A program made the translations under genes and the position numbers. The notes under the pieces are model-generated. The model ran no database searches. It was not told the DNA's origin and saw only the letters and a list, made by a program, of their open reading frames with translations. Of a stretch of DNA of 14,064 nucleotides, positions 1 through 7,708 are shown in pieces (within the stretch, counting starts at the first letter, position 1; each line of letters opens with the position of its first letter). This stretch comes from an uncultured Bacilli bacterium (lineage in GTDB: Bacteria > Bacillota_I > Bacilli_A > RF39 > UBA660), in the NCBI GenBank assembly GCA_934140355.1, contig CAKPBH010000034.1:1-14064 (forward strand), given 5' to 3'.

Positions 1-64
1 TATATATTGTTTTTCGGAAATAAGTCTTGTATTTTAAAGATTTTCATAAAAAACGGAATTTAGT

Positions 65-520
65 CTAAAAATTCACGTTTTCTTTTAATAAATCTCTAAT
101 CTCTGTTAGCAATTTTACTTCTTCACTTGGTTCTTGTTTTGTCTTTTCGTTGTTTTTCTCTTTTCTTACTAAAATTTTATTCATAAACTTTACGATTAAA
201 AAGACAACAAAGGCCATAATGATAAAATTAATAATATCGGTTAAAAAGGCGCCATATTTTAAGTGAAGATTGCCGATATTTAGGGCATATGAATTAAAAT
301 CTACTTCCGTGAAACATCCTAAGATGGGTGAGATAATATTGTCTGTTAATGAGGTTACTAGACTTTGGAAGGCGCCACCAATAATGACACCAACAGCTAA
401 ATCTAGTACATTTCCTCTCGCGATAAATTCTCTAAATTCTGCTATAATTTTATGTTCTTTTACTTCTTTTTTGGCTTTTTCACTGACTTTTTTCATTGTA
501 TCTTTCATATTTTCTTTCAT
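65..520 (-). CDS. mscL: Large-conductance mechanosensitive channel MscL
   Basis: MscL forms a homopentameric pore in the cytoplasmic membrane that opens under high membrane tension and releases solutes during hypo-osmotic shock. The family signature is clear: residues 29-50 read FREFIARGNVLDLAVGV followed by IIGGAF, which is the pore-lining TM1 start, and TM2 spans about residues 92-113 (FLTDIINFIIMAFVVFLIV). A charged amphipathic C-terminal helix ends with LLTEIRDLL, as in the family. At 151 residues it is slightly longer than the E. coli protein (136), because a polar Lys/Glu-rich N-terminal extension of roughly 24 residues precedes the core. The start is supported by AGGAGAGG just upstream, and this ribosome binding site overlaps the stop codon of the transketolase gene. 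The 12-bp gap makes the two genes cotranscribed and perhaps translationally coupled. I see no convincing terminator in bases 1-64. Confidence 0.96.
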   Translation of the reverse strand: MKENMKDTMKKVSEKAKKEVKEHKIIAEFREFIARGNVLDLAVGVIIGGAFQSLVTSLTDNIISPILGCFTEVDFNSYALNIGNLHLKYGAFLTDIINFIIMAFVVFLIVKFMNKILVRKEKNNEKTKQEPSEEVKLLTEIRDLLKENVNF

Positions 521-532
521 GATTATCCTCTC

Positions 533-2506
533 CTACAAGCTATTTTTTATTCTAATGACTAAACTTGCTAAATCTAGTTCTAAATCTTTTAAAACATCTT
601 CTTCATCCCCAGATTTGCCATAAGTATTTACGCCAATGAAATCATCTGAGGATTCTAATAGTCGGTACCAAGTTGGGTCATTTGAAAACTCTAAGACAAC
701 CTTTTTATATCCTTTTGGTAATACTTCATTTTGATATTCGGCATCTTGTTTTAAGAAAGTACCAACATTCGGCATCGATACAACTCTTGCTTCAATATAA
801 TTTTTCATGAGTTCTTCTTTTAGTTCCATTGCATAGGTTACTTCACTTCCTGTTGCAATTAGGATGACATCTAAACTTTTTTTGACTTCACTGATAATAT
901 ATCCTCCGTAAGGGATGCCTTCTGGATTTGTAAACTCTTGAACCTCAACGTGGCCTCTTGGTAAAACGATAGCACTAGGATGGGAAGAAGATAAAATCTC
1001 ATTCCAAGTACCAATTAATTCTTTATAATCACTTGGACGATAGACGGATAGATTCGGAATTGTACGAAGGGATGCTAGTTGTTCAACTGGTTCATGCGTT
1101 GCGCCATCTTTGCCAACTAGAATGCTATCATGCGTAAAAATATAAGTTACTGGTAAATTCATTAAGCAAGCAAGACGAATGGATGGTTTTAGATAATCAC
1201 TGAATGCTAAAAAGCAACTGCCAAATACTCTTAAATTACATAAGGCTAGTCCATTTAAAATGGAACCCATAGCATGTTCTCTGACGCCAAAGGCAATGTT
1301 TTTTCCCGCGTAATTTTCACTACTATAGTCTTCTTTTCCTTTTAAATAAGTTTTGGTACTAGAAACAACATCAGCAGCACCACCTATAAAATTTGGAACG
1401 AAAGCTGAAATTACATTCATTACTTGATAATTTACGTCTCGGAAGTCTCTATCCGTAAATAACTTATCCATATCAATAACCTTATCTAATTGTAATGATA
1501 TTTCTTCATTATTAATAATGCTATTTAAGGTATTTAATTGGTTATCATCTAATTCTTTAGAAAATTCTTCATAATCTTGATACCAAGATTTATAAGTATT
1601 TTCTAGTCTCTCTTGAATGGTTTGACGATAAAGAGCCGTGTTTACTTTATCATACTCCCATTTTGTTGGATGCTCTAATTCTTTTTTGATTTCTAAGTAA
1701 TCATCGTTCTCTAGGGTACCGTGAATTTTATTGGTTCCTTCATATTTAGAATATTTCCCAATTGTTGTTGAAACAATAACTAAAGCAGGACCATTTGCTT
1801 TTTTGGCCGCGGTTATGGCTTTATTAATTTCTTTTACAGACTCGCCATTTTTGACATAATAAACAGAAAATCCCATATCTGCATAGATATTTGCAAGTGA
1901 ATCAATGTAGTTTTCATCAATTTCTCCATCTAAACTGACACCATTGCAATCATATAGTAGAATAAAATTATCTAATTGATATTGGGCCGCTAAGCAAGAT
2001 GCTTCATAAGAGACACCTTCCATTAAATCGCCATCACTACACATTACATAAACGTAATAGTCAAATAAGCTTATTTTTTTGTTGCTATAATAACTTTCTA
2101 AGTATTTTCCAGCCATAGCCATTCCTACTCCTGTTGCAACGCCTTCACCTAATGGTCCAGTAGTAGCATCTATTCTATTTTCCAAGTTATATTCTGGGTG
2201 ACCTGGTGTTTTAGAATAAATATTTCGATAATTTTTTAAATCATTTAAATTATATTTACTTTCATCTAGAAAAAATTGAAGGGCATAATATAAGCTAGAA
2301 GCATGTCCACAGGATAAGACAAATCTATCTCTATTGCACCAATCGCTTTTATTTAAATCAATATTGATATGATAGGTAAATAGTGTATATAAAAGTGGTG
2401 CTGCACCTAAAGCTATTCCTGGATGACCACTTCCCGCTTCATGAATCATATCTAAGGCTAGACACCTTAAATCGGTAATCATTTTTTTATCGTTTAATTT
2501 TGACAT
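533..2506 (-). CDS. tkt: Transketolase
   Basis: Transketolase is the thiamine-diphosphate enzyme that moves two-carbon ketol units between sugar phosphates in the non-oxidative pentose phosphate pathway, in the cytoplasm. The 657 residues match the usual full length. Visible landmarks: GSGHPG (His28) and GHAS (His68) for substrate and cofactor contacts; SDGDLMEGVSYEA at 157-169 with Asp158, and Asn188 in DCNG, as the Mg/ThDP ligands; KTPGHPE at 99-105; the pyrimidine-domain motif FGVREHAMG with catalytic Glu410; and FTHDS...DGATHEPVEQLASLR with His471 in the phosphate/substrate site. All three domains are present and no key residue is missing. The ATG follows GTAGGGATG-type Shine-Dalgarno sequence, and an extended -10 promoter lies about 25 bp upstream. 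mscL follows 12 bp downstream. No other pentose phosphate gene is nearby. Confidence 0.97.
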   Translation of the reverse strand: MSKLNDKKMITDLRCLALDMIHEAGSGHPGIALGAAPLLYTLFTYHINIDLNKSDWCNRDRFVLSCGHASSLYYALQFFLDESKYNLNDLKNYRNIYSKTPGHPEYNLENRIDATTGPLGEGVATGVGMAMAGKYLESYYSNKKISLFDYYVYVMCSDGDLMEGVSYEASCLAAQYQLDNFILLYDCNGVSLDGEIDENYIDSLANIYADMGFSVYYVKNGESVKEINKAITAAKKANGPALVIVSTTIGKYSKYEGTNKIHGTLENDDYLEIKKELEHPTKWEYDKVNTALYRQTIQERLENTYKSWYQDYEEFSKELDDNQLNTLNSIINNEEISLQLDKVIDMDKLFTDRDFRDVNYQVMNVISAFVPNFIGGAADVVSSTKTYLKGKEDYSSENYAGKNIAFGVREHAMGSILNGLALCNLRVFGSCFLAFSDYLKPSIRLACLMNLPVTYIFTHDSILVGKDGATHEPVEQLASLRTIPNLSVYRPSDYKELIGTWNEILSSSHPSAIVLPRGHVEVQEFTNPEGIPYGGYIISEVKKSLDVILIATGSEVTYAMELKEELMKNYIEARVVSMPNVGTFLKQDAEYQNEVLPKGYKKVVLEFSNDPTWYRLLESSDDFIGVNTYGKSGDEEDVLKDLELDLASLVIRIKNSL

Positions 2507-2530
2507 AACATCCCTACTTTCAATAAATAA

Positions 2531-2559
2531 ATTATATCATAAGTTATATAAAATAGAAA
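2531..2559 (-). promoter_or_regulatory. Vegetative extended -10 promoter of tkt-mscL
   Basis: Reading leftward, TGATATAAT (2531-2539) is a perfect TATAAT preceded by TGn. The -35 region about 17 bp further (around 2554-2559, TTTCTA) is weak, which fits an extended -10 promoter. The transcription start would fall near 2524, giving a short leader of about 18 nt before the tkt ATG. Confidence 0.6.
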
Positions 2560-2654
2560 TAAGTTAATTTATTTTTTTTAATTTAAAATCCTTACTCTTT
2601 CTTTATTATAGAAGTTAAAATTTTAAAAAAATAGTGAAGAAAAATATTCTTTAA

Positions 2655-2683
2655 TCATAGAAATGAAAAAAAATACCATACTA
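2655..2683 (+). promoter_or_regulatory. Candidate sigma-G (forespore) promoter of gerA-gerC-gerB
   Basis: CATACTA at 2677-2683 matches the sigma-G -10 consensus CATWMTA exactly. TCATA at 2655-2659, 17 bp upstream, is one base from the GMATR -35 consensus. Start would be near 2689-2690, so the leader is only about a dozen nucleotides and the ribosome binding site sits almost at the 5' end. Germination receptor operons are classically transcribed by sigma-G in the forespore, so the position fits the function. The assignment is by eye. Confidence 0.6.
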
Positions 2684-2701
2684 ACAGTAAGGTGATTTTG
2701 A

Positions 2702-4153
2702 ATGAAGGATATTAATCAAATTGTAGATAGGTTAAAGATGGAAACGAACAATAGTAAGGAGATTACTTATCGAAAGAAAACGGTATGTAAAAGGGAAGTT
2801 TATATTATTTATGATGAACCTCTTACTTCTTCGGATAAGATTAGTGATTTTATTATTCGAAGTTTAGATAGAATCAATAAAATTTATCCAAAGGAAAAAA
2901 AATTAGAGGAAGTTATTTTCAATGAAATTGAAAATTTTAAAGTAAGTAAAATAACCACTTATGAAGATATTTGCTATTACTTGCACTACGGTTTTACCAT
3001 TATTTTACTAGAAAATTCTTCTACGTATTTTGCTCTTGAAACAAAGGGAAAGTTATCTAGAAGTATTAGTACTCCTCAAACAGAAAGTGCGCTTAGGGGT
3101 GCGATGGATTCGTTTGTTGAAGATATGCAGACAAACATGGGATTAATTCGCAGACGTATTAAAGATAATCAACTTTGGGTGGAATCTCTTGAAGTAGGAA
3201 GATATACAAAAACAAAGGTAAATTTAGTTTATTTAAATGGTGTATGTGATAAAAATCTGGTTTGGGAAGTTTCTAAATTAATCAAAAGCATTGATATTGA
3301 TGGGGTGATTAATTGCGGGACAATAAAAAATTTGATTGAAAAGGAAAATAAGAGTGTTTTACCTACAATGATTTCAACAGAGCGTCCTGATCGGGTCTGT
3401 CAAGCTATTTTAGGTGGACGAATGGTGATTATGATTGATTGTTGCCAGTTTGCTTTGATTTTGCCAATTGTTCTGAATGATTTATTAGTATCTACGGAAG
3501 ATAGTTATGGGAAAAGTATTAATATTAGCCTAACAAGAATTATTCGCTATATGGCGCTATTTATTACGTTATTTACCCCAGGTGTTTATATCGCGATTAC
3601 CACATTTAATCAAGAAATGCTTCCCACGCAATTGCTAGTTAGTTTTGCCTCTCAAAGGGCTTCTGTTCCCTTTCCTGCTTTTGTTGAGGCAATAATTATG
3701 ATGCTCGCTTTTGAAATTTTAAGAGAAGGAGATTTGCGAGGGCCTACTTTTACAACGAGTGCTCTATCCACGGTTGGCGCTTTGATTTTAGGGGATGCCG
3801 CAGTTAATGCAGGAATTGTCTCTCCCATTATGATTATTGTTTTGGCGATTACATCTTTGTCTTCCCTTTTATTTACTGAGCCAGAAGTGATTAATGGCAT
3901 AAGATGGTGGCGACTTTTATTTATGGTTGGTGGAATTCTTTTTGGTATCATTGGGGTATTGCTCGCATTTATCTTTTTCATCATCAAACTATCTTCCCTT
4001 CATTCCTTTGGTTTATGCTACTTAATGCCTTATTCTCCTATTTCCCTTGTTGGACTTAAAAATAGTATTATTAAATTTCCAACAAAATACTTAAATAAAA
4101 GAGAGCCTGCATTATCTAGTAATGAGATTAAATATAGGAGGAAAAATTCATGA
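2702..4153 (+). CDS. gerA: GerA-family spore germination receptor subunit A
   Basis: This is the A subunit of a nutrient germinant receptor in the inner membrane of the spore; with the B and C subunits it senses germinants. Residues 1-240 form the soluble N-terminal domain, with the family blocks TPQTESALRG (124-133), DSFVEDMQTN followed by GLIRRRIK (136-154), and STERPDRVCQAILGGR (225-240). The C-terminal half carries about five membrane segments (near 280-302, 325-342, 352-366, 370-392, 405-430), including FTPGVYIA and STVGALILGDAAV. The length of 483 fits the family. The ATG is preceded by TAAGGTGA at 2688-2695. The stop overlaps the next gene by ATGA, so the subunits are translationally coupled. 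The germinant cannot be read from the sequence, and I use the generic name because orthology to gerA, gerB or gerK of Bacillus subtilis is not decidable. Confidence 0.95.
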   Translation: MKDINQIVDRLKMETNNSKEITYRKKTVCKREVYIIYDEPLTSSDKISDFIIRSLDRINKIYPKEKKLEEVIFNEIENFKVSKITTYEDICYYLHYGFTIILLENSSTYFALETKGKLSRSISTPQTESALRGAMDSFVEDMQTNMGLIRRRIKDNQLWVESLEVGRYTKTKVNLVYLNGVCDKNLVWEVSKLIKSIDIDGVINCGTIKNLIEKENKSVLPTMISTERPDRVCQAILGGRMVIMIDCCQFALILPIVLNDLLVSTEDSYGKSINISLTRIIRYMALFITLFTPGVYIAITTFNQEMLPTQLLVSFASQRASVPFPAFVEAIIMMLAFEILREGDLRGPTFTTSALSTVGALILGDAAVNAGIVSPIMIIVLAITSLSSLLFTEPEVINGIRWWRLLFMVGGILFGIIGVLLAFIFFIIKLSSLHSFGLCYLMPYSPISLVGLKNSIIKFPTKYLNKREPALSSNEIKYRRKNS

Positions 4154-5310
4154 AAAAGATGATTTTTATCATTCCCATTATTTTTCTTTTAACGGGATGC
4201 TATAACTATCGAGAAATTAATGAACTCGCTATTGTAAGTGGGGTTAGTATTAGTAAAGTTGGTGATGAGATTGAACTGACGACAGAAGTCATTAATCCAA
4301 AAAAAGAACAAGATGCTTCTAGTGGAGAAGAGCCTGAATTTATTATTTATACCTCTCGTGCTAAATCTGTTCAAGAAGCAATTCGAAAGATGATTAAAGA
4401 GTCTCCTAGAAAGATGTATGGAGCTCATATTGAGATTTTAGTGATTGATGAGGGGATTGCCCGTGAAGATTTGATGGACATTTTAGATTTTTTTGCAAGA
4501 GATCCAGAAATTCGTAGTGAATTTAAAGTTTTAGTTGGAAAAAGTGATGATGTTTTAAAAATTACTACGCCTTTAGAAAAGATATCATCCGAGAATATTC
4601 AAAATAGTTTAGAGAATAATAATCAATATTTAGGATTTGCAAATGTAGTAACTTATCATGAACTAATTAGTAATGTCCTTAATCCCAATATTGAACTTGT
4701 CCTTCCTGTTCTTAGTATGAAGGGAAATGTGAATTTGGGAGAAGATAAAGAAAATATTACGGATACTTTAGTTAATGCTACTCCAATTATTGATGGAATG
4801 GCGATTTTTCGAAATAATAAATTAAAAGGATACTTAAACGAAGAAGAAGCACTTACCTATAATATTTTAAGAAATTCCGCTAAAAACTTTTTCGTTCGAA
4901 CCAGTGGTCATGATAATGAATATATTGTTCATGAAATTATTCGGCTTTCTTCTAAAATGGAATTTGATAGGAACAAAAACGAGATGAAAATTACTTTGAC
5001 GGGAAAATCGGCAATTAGTGAGGTCAATGAAAAAATCGATTTAGAAAATTTAGAAGAGGTATCAAAGTTAGAAAGGAAATTAAATCAAGAACTAAAAAAA
5101 ATTGTAGAACGCTCTATTTTATCTATTCAAAAGGAGTATAATAGTGATATTTTTGGATTTGGTGATATCATTTATAAGAGTTATCCTAAATATTTTCAGA
5201 AAATAAAAGATGAATTTAAGAAGGATGGTTTTCAAAACTTGAAAGTTAATGTTAGTGTGAAAATTAAAGGACAGGAAAAAGGAAATTTGAATCGAGGTGT
5301 CGGAAAATGA
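4150..5310 (+). CDS. gerC: GerC-family spore germination lipoprotein (Ger(x)C)
   Basis: This is the lipoprotein subunit of the germinant receptor, anchored on the outer face of the spore inner membrane. The signal peptide is short (MKKMIFIIPIIFLLTGC) with a lipobox LTGC, so Cys17 is lipidated after cleavage. It is followed directly by YNYREINELAIVSGVSI, the typical start of the Ger(x)C N-terminal domain. The C-terminal domain, about 200-386, has alternating amphipathic strands and helices with RKLNQELKKIVERSI near the end, as in the family. The length of 386 is normal. It overlaps gerA and gerB by 4 bp each (ATGA), giving the order A-C-B; many Bacillus operons use A-B-C, whereas A-C-B is also seen, for example in gerK. 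Diacylation would need Lgt, encoded elsewhere. Confidence 0.94.
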   Translation: MKKMIFIIPIIFLLTGCYNYREINELAIVSGVSISKVGDEIELTTEVINPKKEQDASSGEEPEFIIYTSRAKSVQEAIRKMIKESPRKMYGAHIEILVIDEGIAREDLMDILDFFARDPEIRSEFKVLVGKSDDVLKITTPLEKISSENIQNSLENNNQYLGFANVVTYHELISNVLNPNIELVLPVLSMKGNVNLGEDKENITDTLVNATPIIDGMAIFRNNKLKGYLNEEEALTYNILRNSAKNFFVRTSGHDNEYIVHEIIRLSSKMEFDRNKNEMKITLTGKSAISEVNEKIDLENLEEVSKLERKLNQELKKIVERSILSIQKEYNSDIFGFGDIIYKSYPKYFQKIKDEFKKDGFQNLKVNVSVKIKGQEKGNLNRGVGK

Positions 5311-6392
5311 AAAAGGATAAATTAAGTAGTTTTCAATTTGCTTGTTTACTTGGATCTCCTATTTTTTCTCTTTTTAGTGGTGTGGGAAGTCATAATTTAA
5401 TTCATATTGCTGGGGTTGATGCTTGGATTTGTGTAATTGTTTCATTTTTTATTGGCCTATTTCCTTTTGCTTTATTTTTATATCTTTTTTATGCTAGTGA
5501 TGAGAAAAATATTTTAGAAATGAACCTAGATTTATTTGGAAATGTTTTTGGAAATTTTTTGAATATTTTGATTAATGTTTTTCTCTTTTTTGTTGGAATG
5601 GTTCAGTTATTTAATATTAGTAATTTTGTCATTTCACAATTTTTAGCAGAAACCCCTATTCTTTGGTTTATGATTTTATTTGGTATTCTTATTATCTATA
5701 ATGTATCTGTTGGAATTGAGAATATGTCCAGAGTTGCGGTTATTTTTGTTGGCGTTATTATTTTTATGACGATTATTAGCACGATGGGATTACTGCCTAC
5801 GGTGGATACTTCTAATTTAAAACCCTATTTAGAAAATGGGATTGGTGCTCCCCTTCGGGGTGGTATTTTGCTAACACTTACAAATGTTACTCCTATTTTT
5901 ATGCTACTAATTATTCCTAGAAAACGAATTAGTGATAATAAAAACGCTTGGAAATATTTTACTTTCTTTTATTTTCTGGCCTTCCTTTTTGCTTTTTTGG
6001 CTATCTTTTTATCTCTTAGTTCACTTGGAATATATTTATGTCAAGTTTATCAGTATCCAGAATATACGGTATTAAAGAAAATATCTTTATTTAAGTTTAT
6101 TGAGCGGATTGAAAACTTTATTTATATTAAATGGATTTTAAATTCCTTTATTACCCTATCTTTAGTGGTTTATCACCTTAGTTCTTTCATTAAAAAAGAT
6201 AGTAGAAAAGTTGTTCCTATTTTTTCTACTATCTTACTGATTTTGGGAAGCCGCTATTTATTTCAAAATAATACTTTATTTTATACTATTGGTTTAAATG
6301 TTTTTCCTTATTTGTCTTTAGGACTATTTATTGTTTATGTTATTATTGGAGTAAATGTTTTTTTGAGAAAAAAGATAAAAAAAATCTCATAG
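5307..6392 (+). CDS. gerB: GerB-family spore germination permease
   Basis: This is the integral membrane B subunit of the germinant receptor, a member of the APC superfamily thought to carry the germinant-binding pocket. The protein is 361 residues and almost wholly hydrophobic, with about ten predicted membrane segments beginning near residue 9 (SSFQFACLLGSPIFSLF) and ending with a lysine-rich tail (RKKIKKIS). The family-typical first helix with Gly-rich centre and the loop near residue 175-190 (NGIGAPLRGGILLTLTN) are present. The ATG lies inside the gerC stop (ATGA), and the gerC end reads GGTGTCGGAAAATGA, so initiation probably depends on coupling. It completes a full A-C-B receptor; no fourth D subunit is visible, and the next 600 bp contain no intact gene. 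Confidence 0.92.
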   Translation: MKKDKLSSFQFACLLGSPIFSLFSGVGSHNLIHIAGVDAWICVIVSFFIGLFPFALFLYLFYASDEKNILEMNLDLFGNVFGNFLNILINVFLFFVGMVQLFNISNFVISQFLAETPILWFMILFGILIIYNVSVGIENMSRVAVIFVGVIIFMTIISTMGLLPTVDTSNLKPYLENGIGAPLRGGILLTLTNVTPIFMLLIIPRKRISDNKNAWKYFTFFYFLAFLFAFLAIFLSLSSLGIYLCQVYQYPEYTVLKKISLFKFIERIENFIYIKWILNSFITLSLVVYHLSSFIKKDSRKVVPIFSTILLILGSRYLFQNNTLFYTIGLNVFPYLSLGLFIVYVIIGVNVFLRKKIKKIS

Positions 6393-6412
6393 TATGTTTC
6401 TTTAGTTTATAT

Positions 6413-6439
6413 TGTTTAATACTAAAGTTGTATTAAACA
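6413..6439 (+). terminator. Hairpin just after the ger operon, possible transcript end
   Basis: Ten perfectly paired bases (TGTTTAATAC at 6413-6422 with GTATTAAACA at 6430-6439) enclose a 7-nt loop, about 20 bp after the gerB stop. The stem is AT-rich and no T-tract follows, so this is not a canonical intrinsic terminator. It may protect the mRNA 3' end or be incidental. Confidence 0.35.
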
Positions 6440-6569
6440 TAATGACTGATAGTAAGCTTAAGCATTGAGAATTTATTAAACTGCTAAAAATAATATAAAA
6501 TTAAAACTTATAATTACTGAGAAATAATATACCAAAAACATTAAAATTTAATACTATCAGTCATCATGT
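6437..6569. repeat. 133-bp segment bounded by 18-bp inverted repeats
   Basis: The arms at 6437-6454 and 6552-6569 pair over 18 bp with one mismatch; the inner 13 bp (ATGACTGATAGTA / TACTATCAGTCAT) are perfect. Pairing continues outward with interruptions to about 6433/6573. The 97-bp interior is nearly pure A/T. It looks like a small non-autonomous transposable element, but I find no convincing target-site duplication, so a folded RNA or a decayed element are equally open. Confidence 0.55.
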
Positions 6570-6680
6570 ATAACAAAATCAATACTAAAAGAATTTTATA
6601 TAAAATAATTACTAAAAATAAATAATATAATTATCCATTAAAAAAGTAGTATATTTAGATTAATTTATTCTAAGCCTTAG

Positions 6681-6818
6681 TTATTCTTTTGGTTCTTCGA
6701 ATTTAGAGAACCTAGATTTAAAGTAGTTATTACAAAATTCTAAAACATTAATTTTAAAGACTCTACAATTTTGAGCAATTCCCACTAACTCGTGTTGCTT
6801 TTTCAATAAAATTCCCAC
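6681..6818 (-). pseudogene. Decayed reading frame of 45 codons
   Basis: A leftward open frame of 45 codons begins inside the tandem repeat (motif HELVGIAQN) and ends with RFSKFEEPKE before TAA. Its composition (Cys, Arg, Phe, Glu, Lys-rich rather than poly-Asn/Ile/Lys) looks like former protein sequence. There is no Shine-Dalgarno sequence or good start codon, and a TGA in the frame stands just upstream with repeat units continuing beyond it, so I read this as the tail of a broken gene. I do not recognise the family. Confidence 0.35.
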
Positions 6819-6912
6819 TCAAAATTGTTGTTTTGTCTTAAAAGTTACCACCAGTTCGTGACGAGCATTGCTATTTTAGTTCCCACTCATTCGTGTAGAA
6901 CCATTTTAAATT
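6779..6912. repeat. Degenerate 33-35 bp tandem repeat, four units
   Basis: Units begin at 6779, 6812, 6845 and 6880 (spacing 33, 33, 35). Each starts TTCCCACT or TTACCACC; three carry a CAC-N6-GTG dyad (CACTAACTCGTG, CACCAGTTCGTG, CACTCATTCGTG), while the second unit has lost it. Read leftward, successive units translate as variants of HELVG plus six residues, with stops in two units and a 2-bp shift between units three and four. A related array lies at 12963-13065. Confidence 0.65.
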
Positions 6913-6944
6913 TTAATGATACTTTAAGATAATTATAAGATCTG

Positions 6945-6995
6945 AAAAATCACAACTAAACTTTTAGCTCTTTTGAAAGCTTAGTTGTGATTTTT
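6945..6995. terminator. Bidirectional intrinsic terminator after ytxH
   Basis: A 15-bp perfect stem (AAAAATCACAACTAA at 6945-6959 with TTAGTTGTGATTTTT at 6981-6995) is flanked by T-runs on both strands. On the leftward strand it lies 17 bp past the ytxH stop and ends the four-gene operon. Rightward it could stop transcripts coming from the ger side. Confidence 0.85.
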
Positions 6996-7011
6996 ATTGT
7001 ATTTTATTTTT

Positions 7012-7422
7012 TTAATCTGCTTTTTCTAATTTCTTTAGTACTTCCTTAGTAACGTCAACTGCTTTTTCACGAACGTCATCCGCAATTCCCGCTAAAACTG
7101 GAGTTCCTTTTTCTTTTGCTAATTCAACAAGATCTGAAGCTTTACTTTTTATATTTTCAGATTTTTCTTTTGCAATTTTTAAAACTTTTTCCTTGTCTAA
7201 ATCCTCTAATTCATTTTTTATATCTTCAACTTTAGCTAAAAAATCATCTTTAATTTCTATAACATCAATTTTTTTTGCTTCATTAATCAATTCATTAATT
7301 TTTTGCTTCAAAATTTTTCTTGTTTCTTCTCCAGATTTTGGTGCTAATAATAATCCTAATCCAGCTCCAATACCAATACCTGCTAAAAATTTTCCAAAAC
7401 CATTTTTCTTTGTATTACTCAT
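7012..7422 (-). CDS. ytxH: YtxH-domain protein
   Basis: This is a small YtxH-family protein, a group whose Bacillus subtilis member is linked to general stress; the molecular role is not established. Residues 6-35 show the family core: a Gly-rich hydrophobic segment (FGKFLAGIGIGAGLGLLLAP) followed by KSGEETRK, and then a long Lys/Glu-rich helical region to residue 136 with heptad-like spacing, probably a coiled coil. It is expected to be anchored in the membrane by the short N-terminal segment. The start is supported by AAAGGAAGATG upstream, and the ATG overlaps the preceding gene's stop by 8 bp (ATGAGTAA). It is the last gene of a four-gene operon and is followed by a strong terminator. The ytxG-ytxH order matches Bacillus subtilis. 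Confidence 0.85.
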   Translation of the reverse strand: MSNTKKNGFGKFLAGIGIGAGLGLLLAPKSGEETRKILKQKINELINEAKKIDVIEIKDDFLAKVEDIKNELEDLDKEKVLKIAKEKSENIKSKASDLVELAKEKGTPVLAGIADDVREKAVDVTKEVLKKLEKAD

Positions 7423-7708
7423 TTATTTCATCTTCCTTTCTCTTTGATTTTCTAGTAAATATTTTTCTAATTACATAACTTATCCCATCTACTAATTTAT
7501 CACTCACTAAAGCCATATTATCAGTTAAAATATCTACTAGGCTAAATGCCTTATCAAATTTTGATATTTTTAAATCTACTTCATTTAATATTTTGTTTAT
7601 TCTATTTACTGTGTCTAATAATTTTACACTTAATATTATTAATATTACTAATAAAATAGAACATAAAATTCCTATAAATATTAATAAGAAAGTATTGATA
7701 TTAATCAT
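7415..7708 (-). CDS. Small membrane protein, YtxG/DUF948-like
   Basis: This 97-residue protein has one N-terminal membrane helix (about 6-29, FLLIFIGILCSILLVILIIL) followed by a helical soluble part rich in heptad positions (LLDTVNRINKILNEVDLKISK) and a basic tail (RKIFTRKSKRKED). That layout, and its place directly before ytxH, match YtxG/DUF948 proteins; no strict motif proves it. I chose the ATG at 7708 rather than the longer frame up to 7741, because AAAGGA sits 9 bp before it and it overlaps the upstream stop by 8 bp, the same arrangement as at the next junction. Translational coupling through the whole operon is therefore likely. A role at the cell envelope with YtxH is inferred. Confidence 0.7.
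   Translation of the reverse strand: MININTFLLIFIGILCSILLVILIILSVKLLDTVNRINKILNEVDLKISKFDKAFSLVDILTDNMALVSDKLVDGISYVIRKIFTRKSKRKEDEINE

Noticed and set aside
270..623. Rightward 117-codon frame across mscL and tkt ends
   Set aside because: It lies antisense to two well supported genes, has low-complexity Ser/Phe/Lys composition and no ribosome binding site.
3652..3987. Leftward 111-codon frame inside gerA
   Set aside because: It is the complement of the conserved membrane part of gerA, with no start signal or family features.
6691..6712. GGTTCT...AGAACC dyad as a LexA/SOS box or tRNA arm
   Set aside because: Spacing does not fit the Bacilli LexA site, and no cloverleaf can be built around it.
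6779..6912. CRISPR array
   Set aside because: Units are 33-35 bp head to tail with no unique spacers, and they are strongly diverged from each other.
6779..6912. T-box leader (GGTGGTAAC, GAGTGGGAAC read leftward)
   Set aside because: The ACCGCG part of the T-box motif and a downstream aminoacyl-tRNA or amino acid gene are both missing; leftward the next gene is the convergent gerB.
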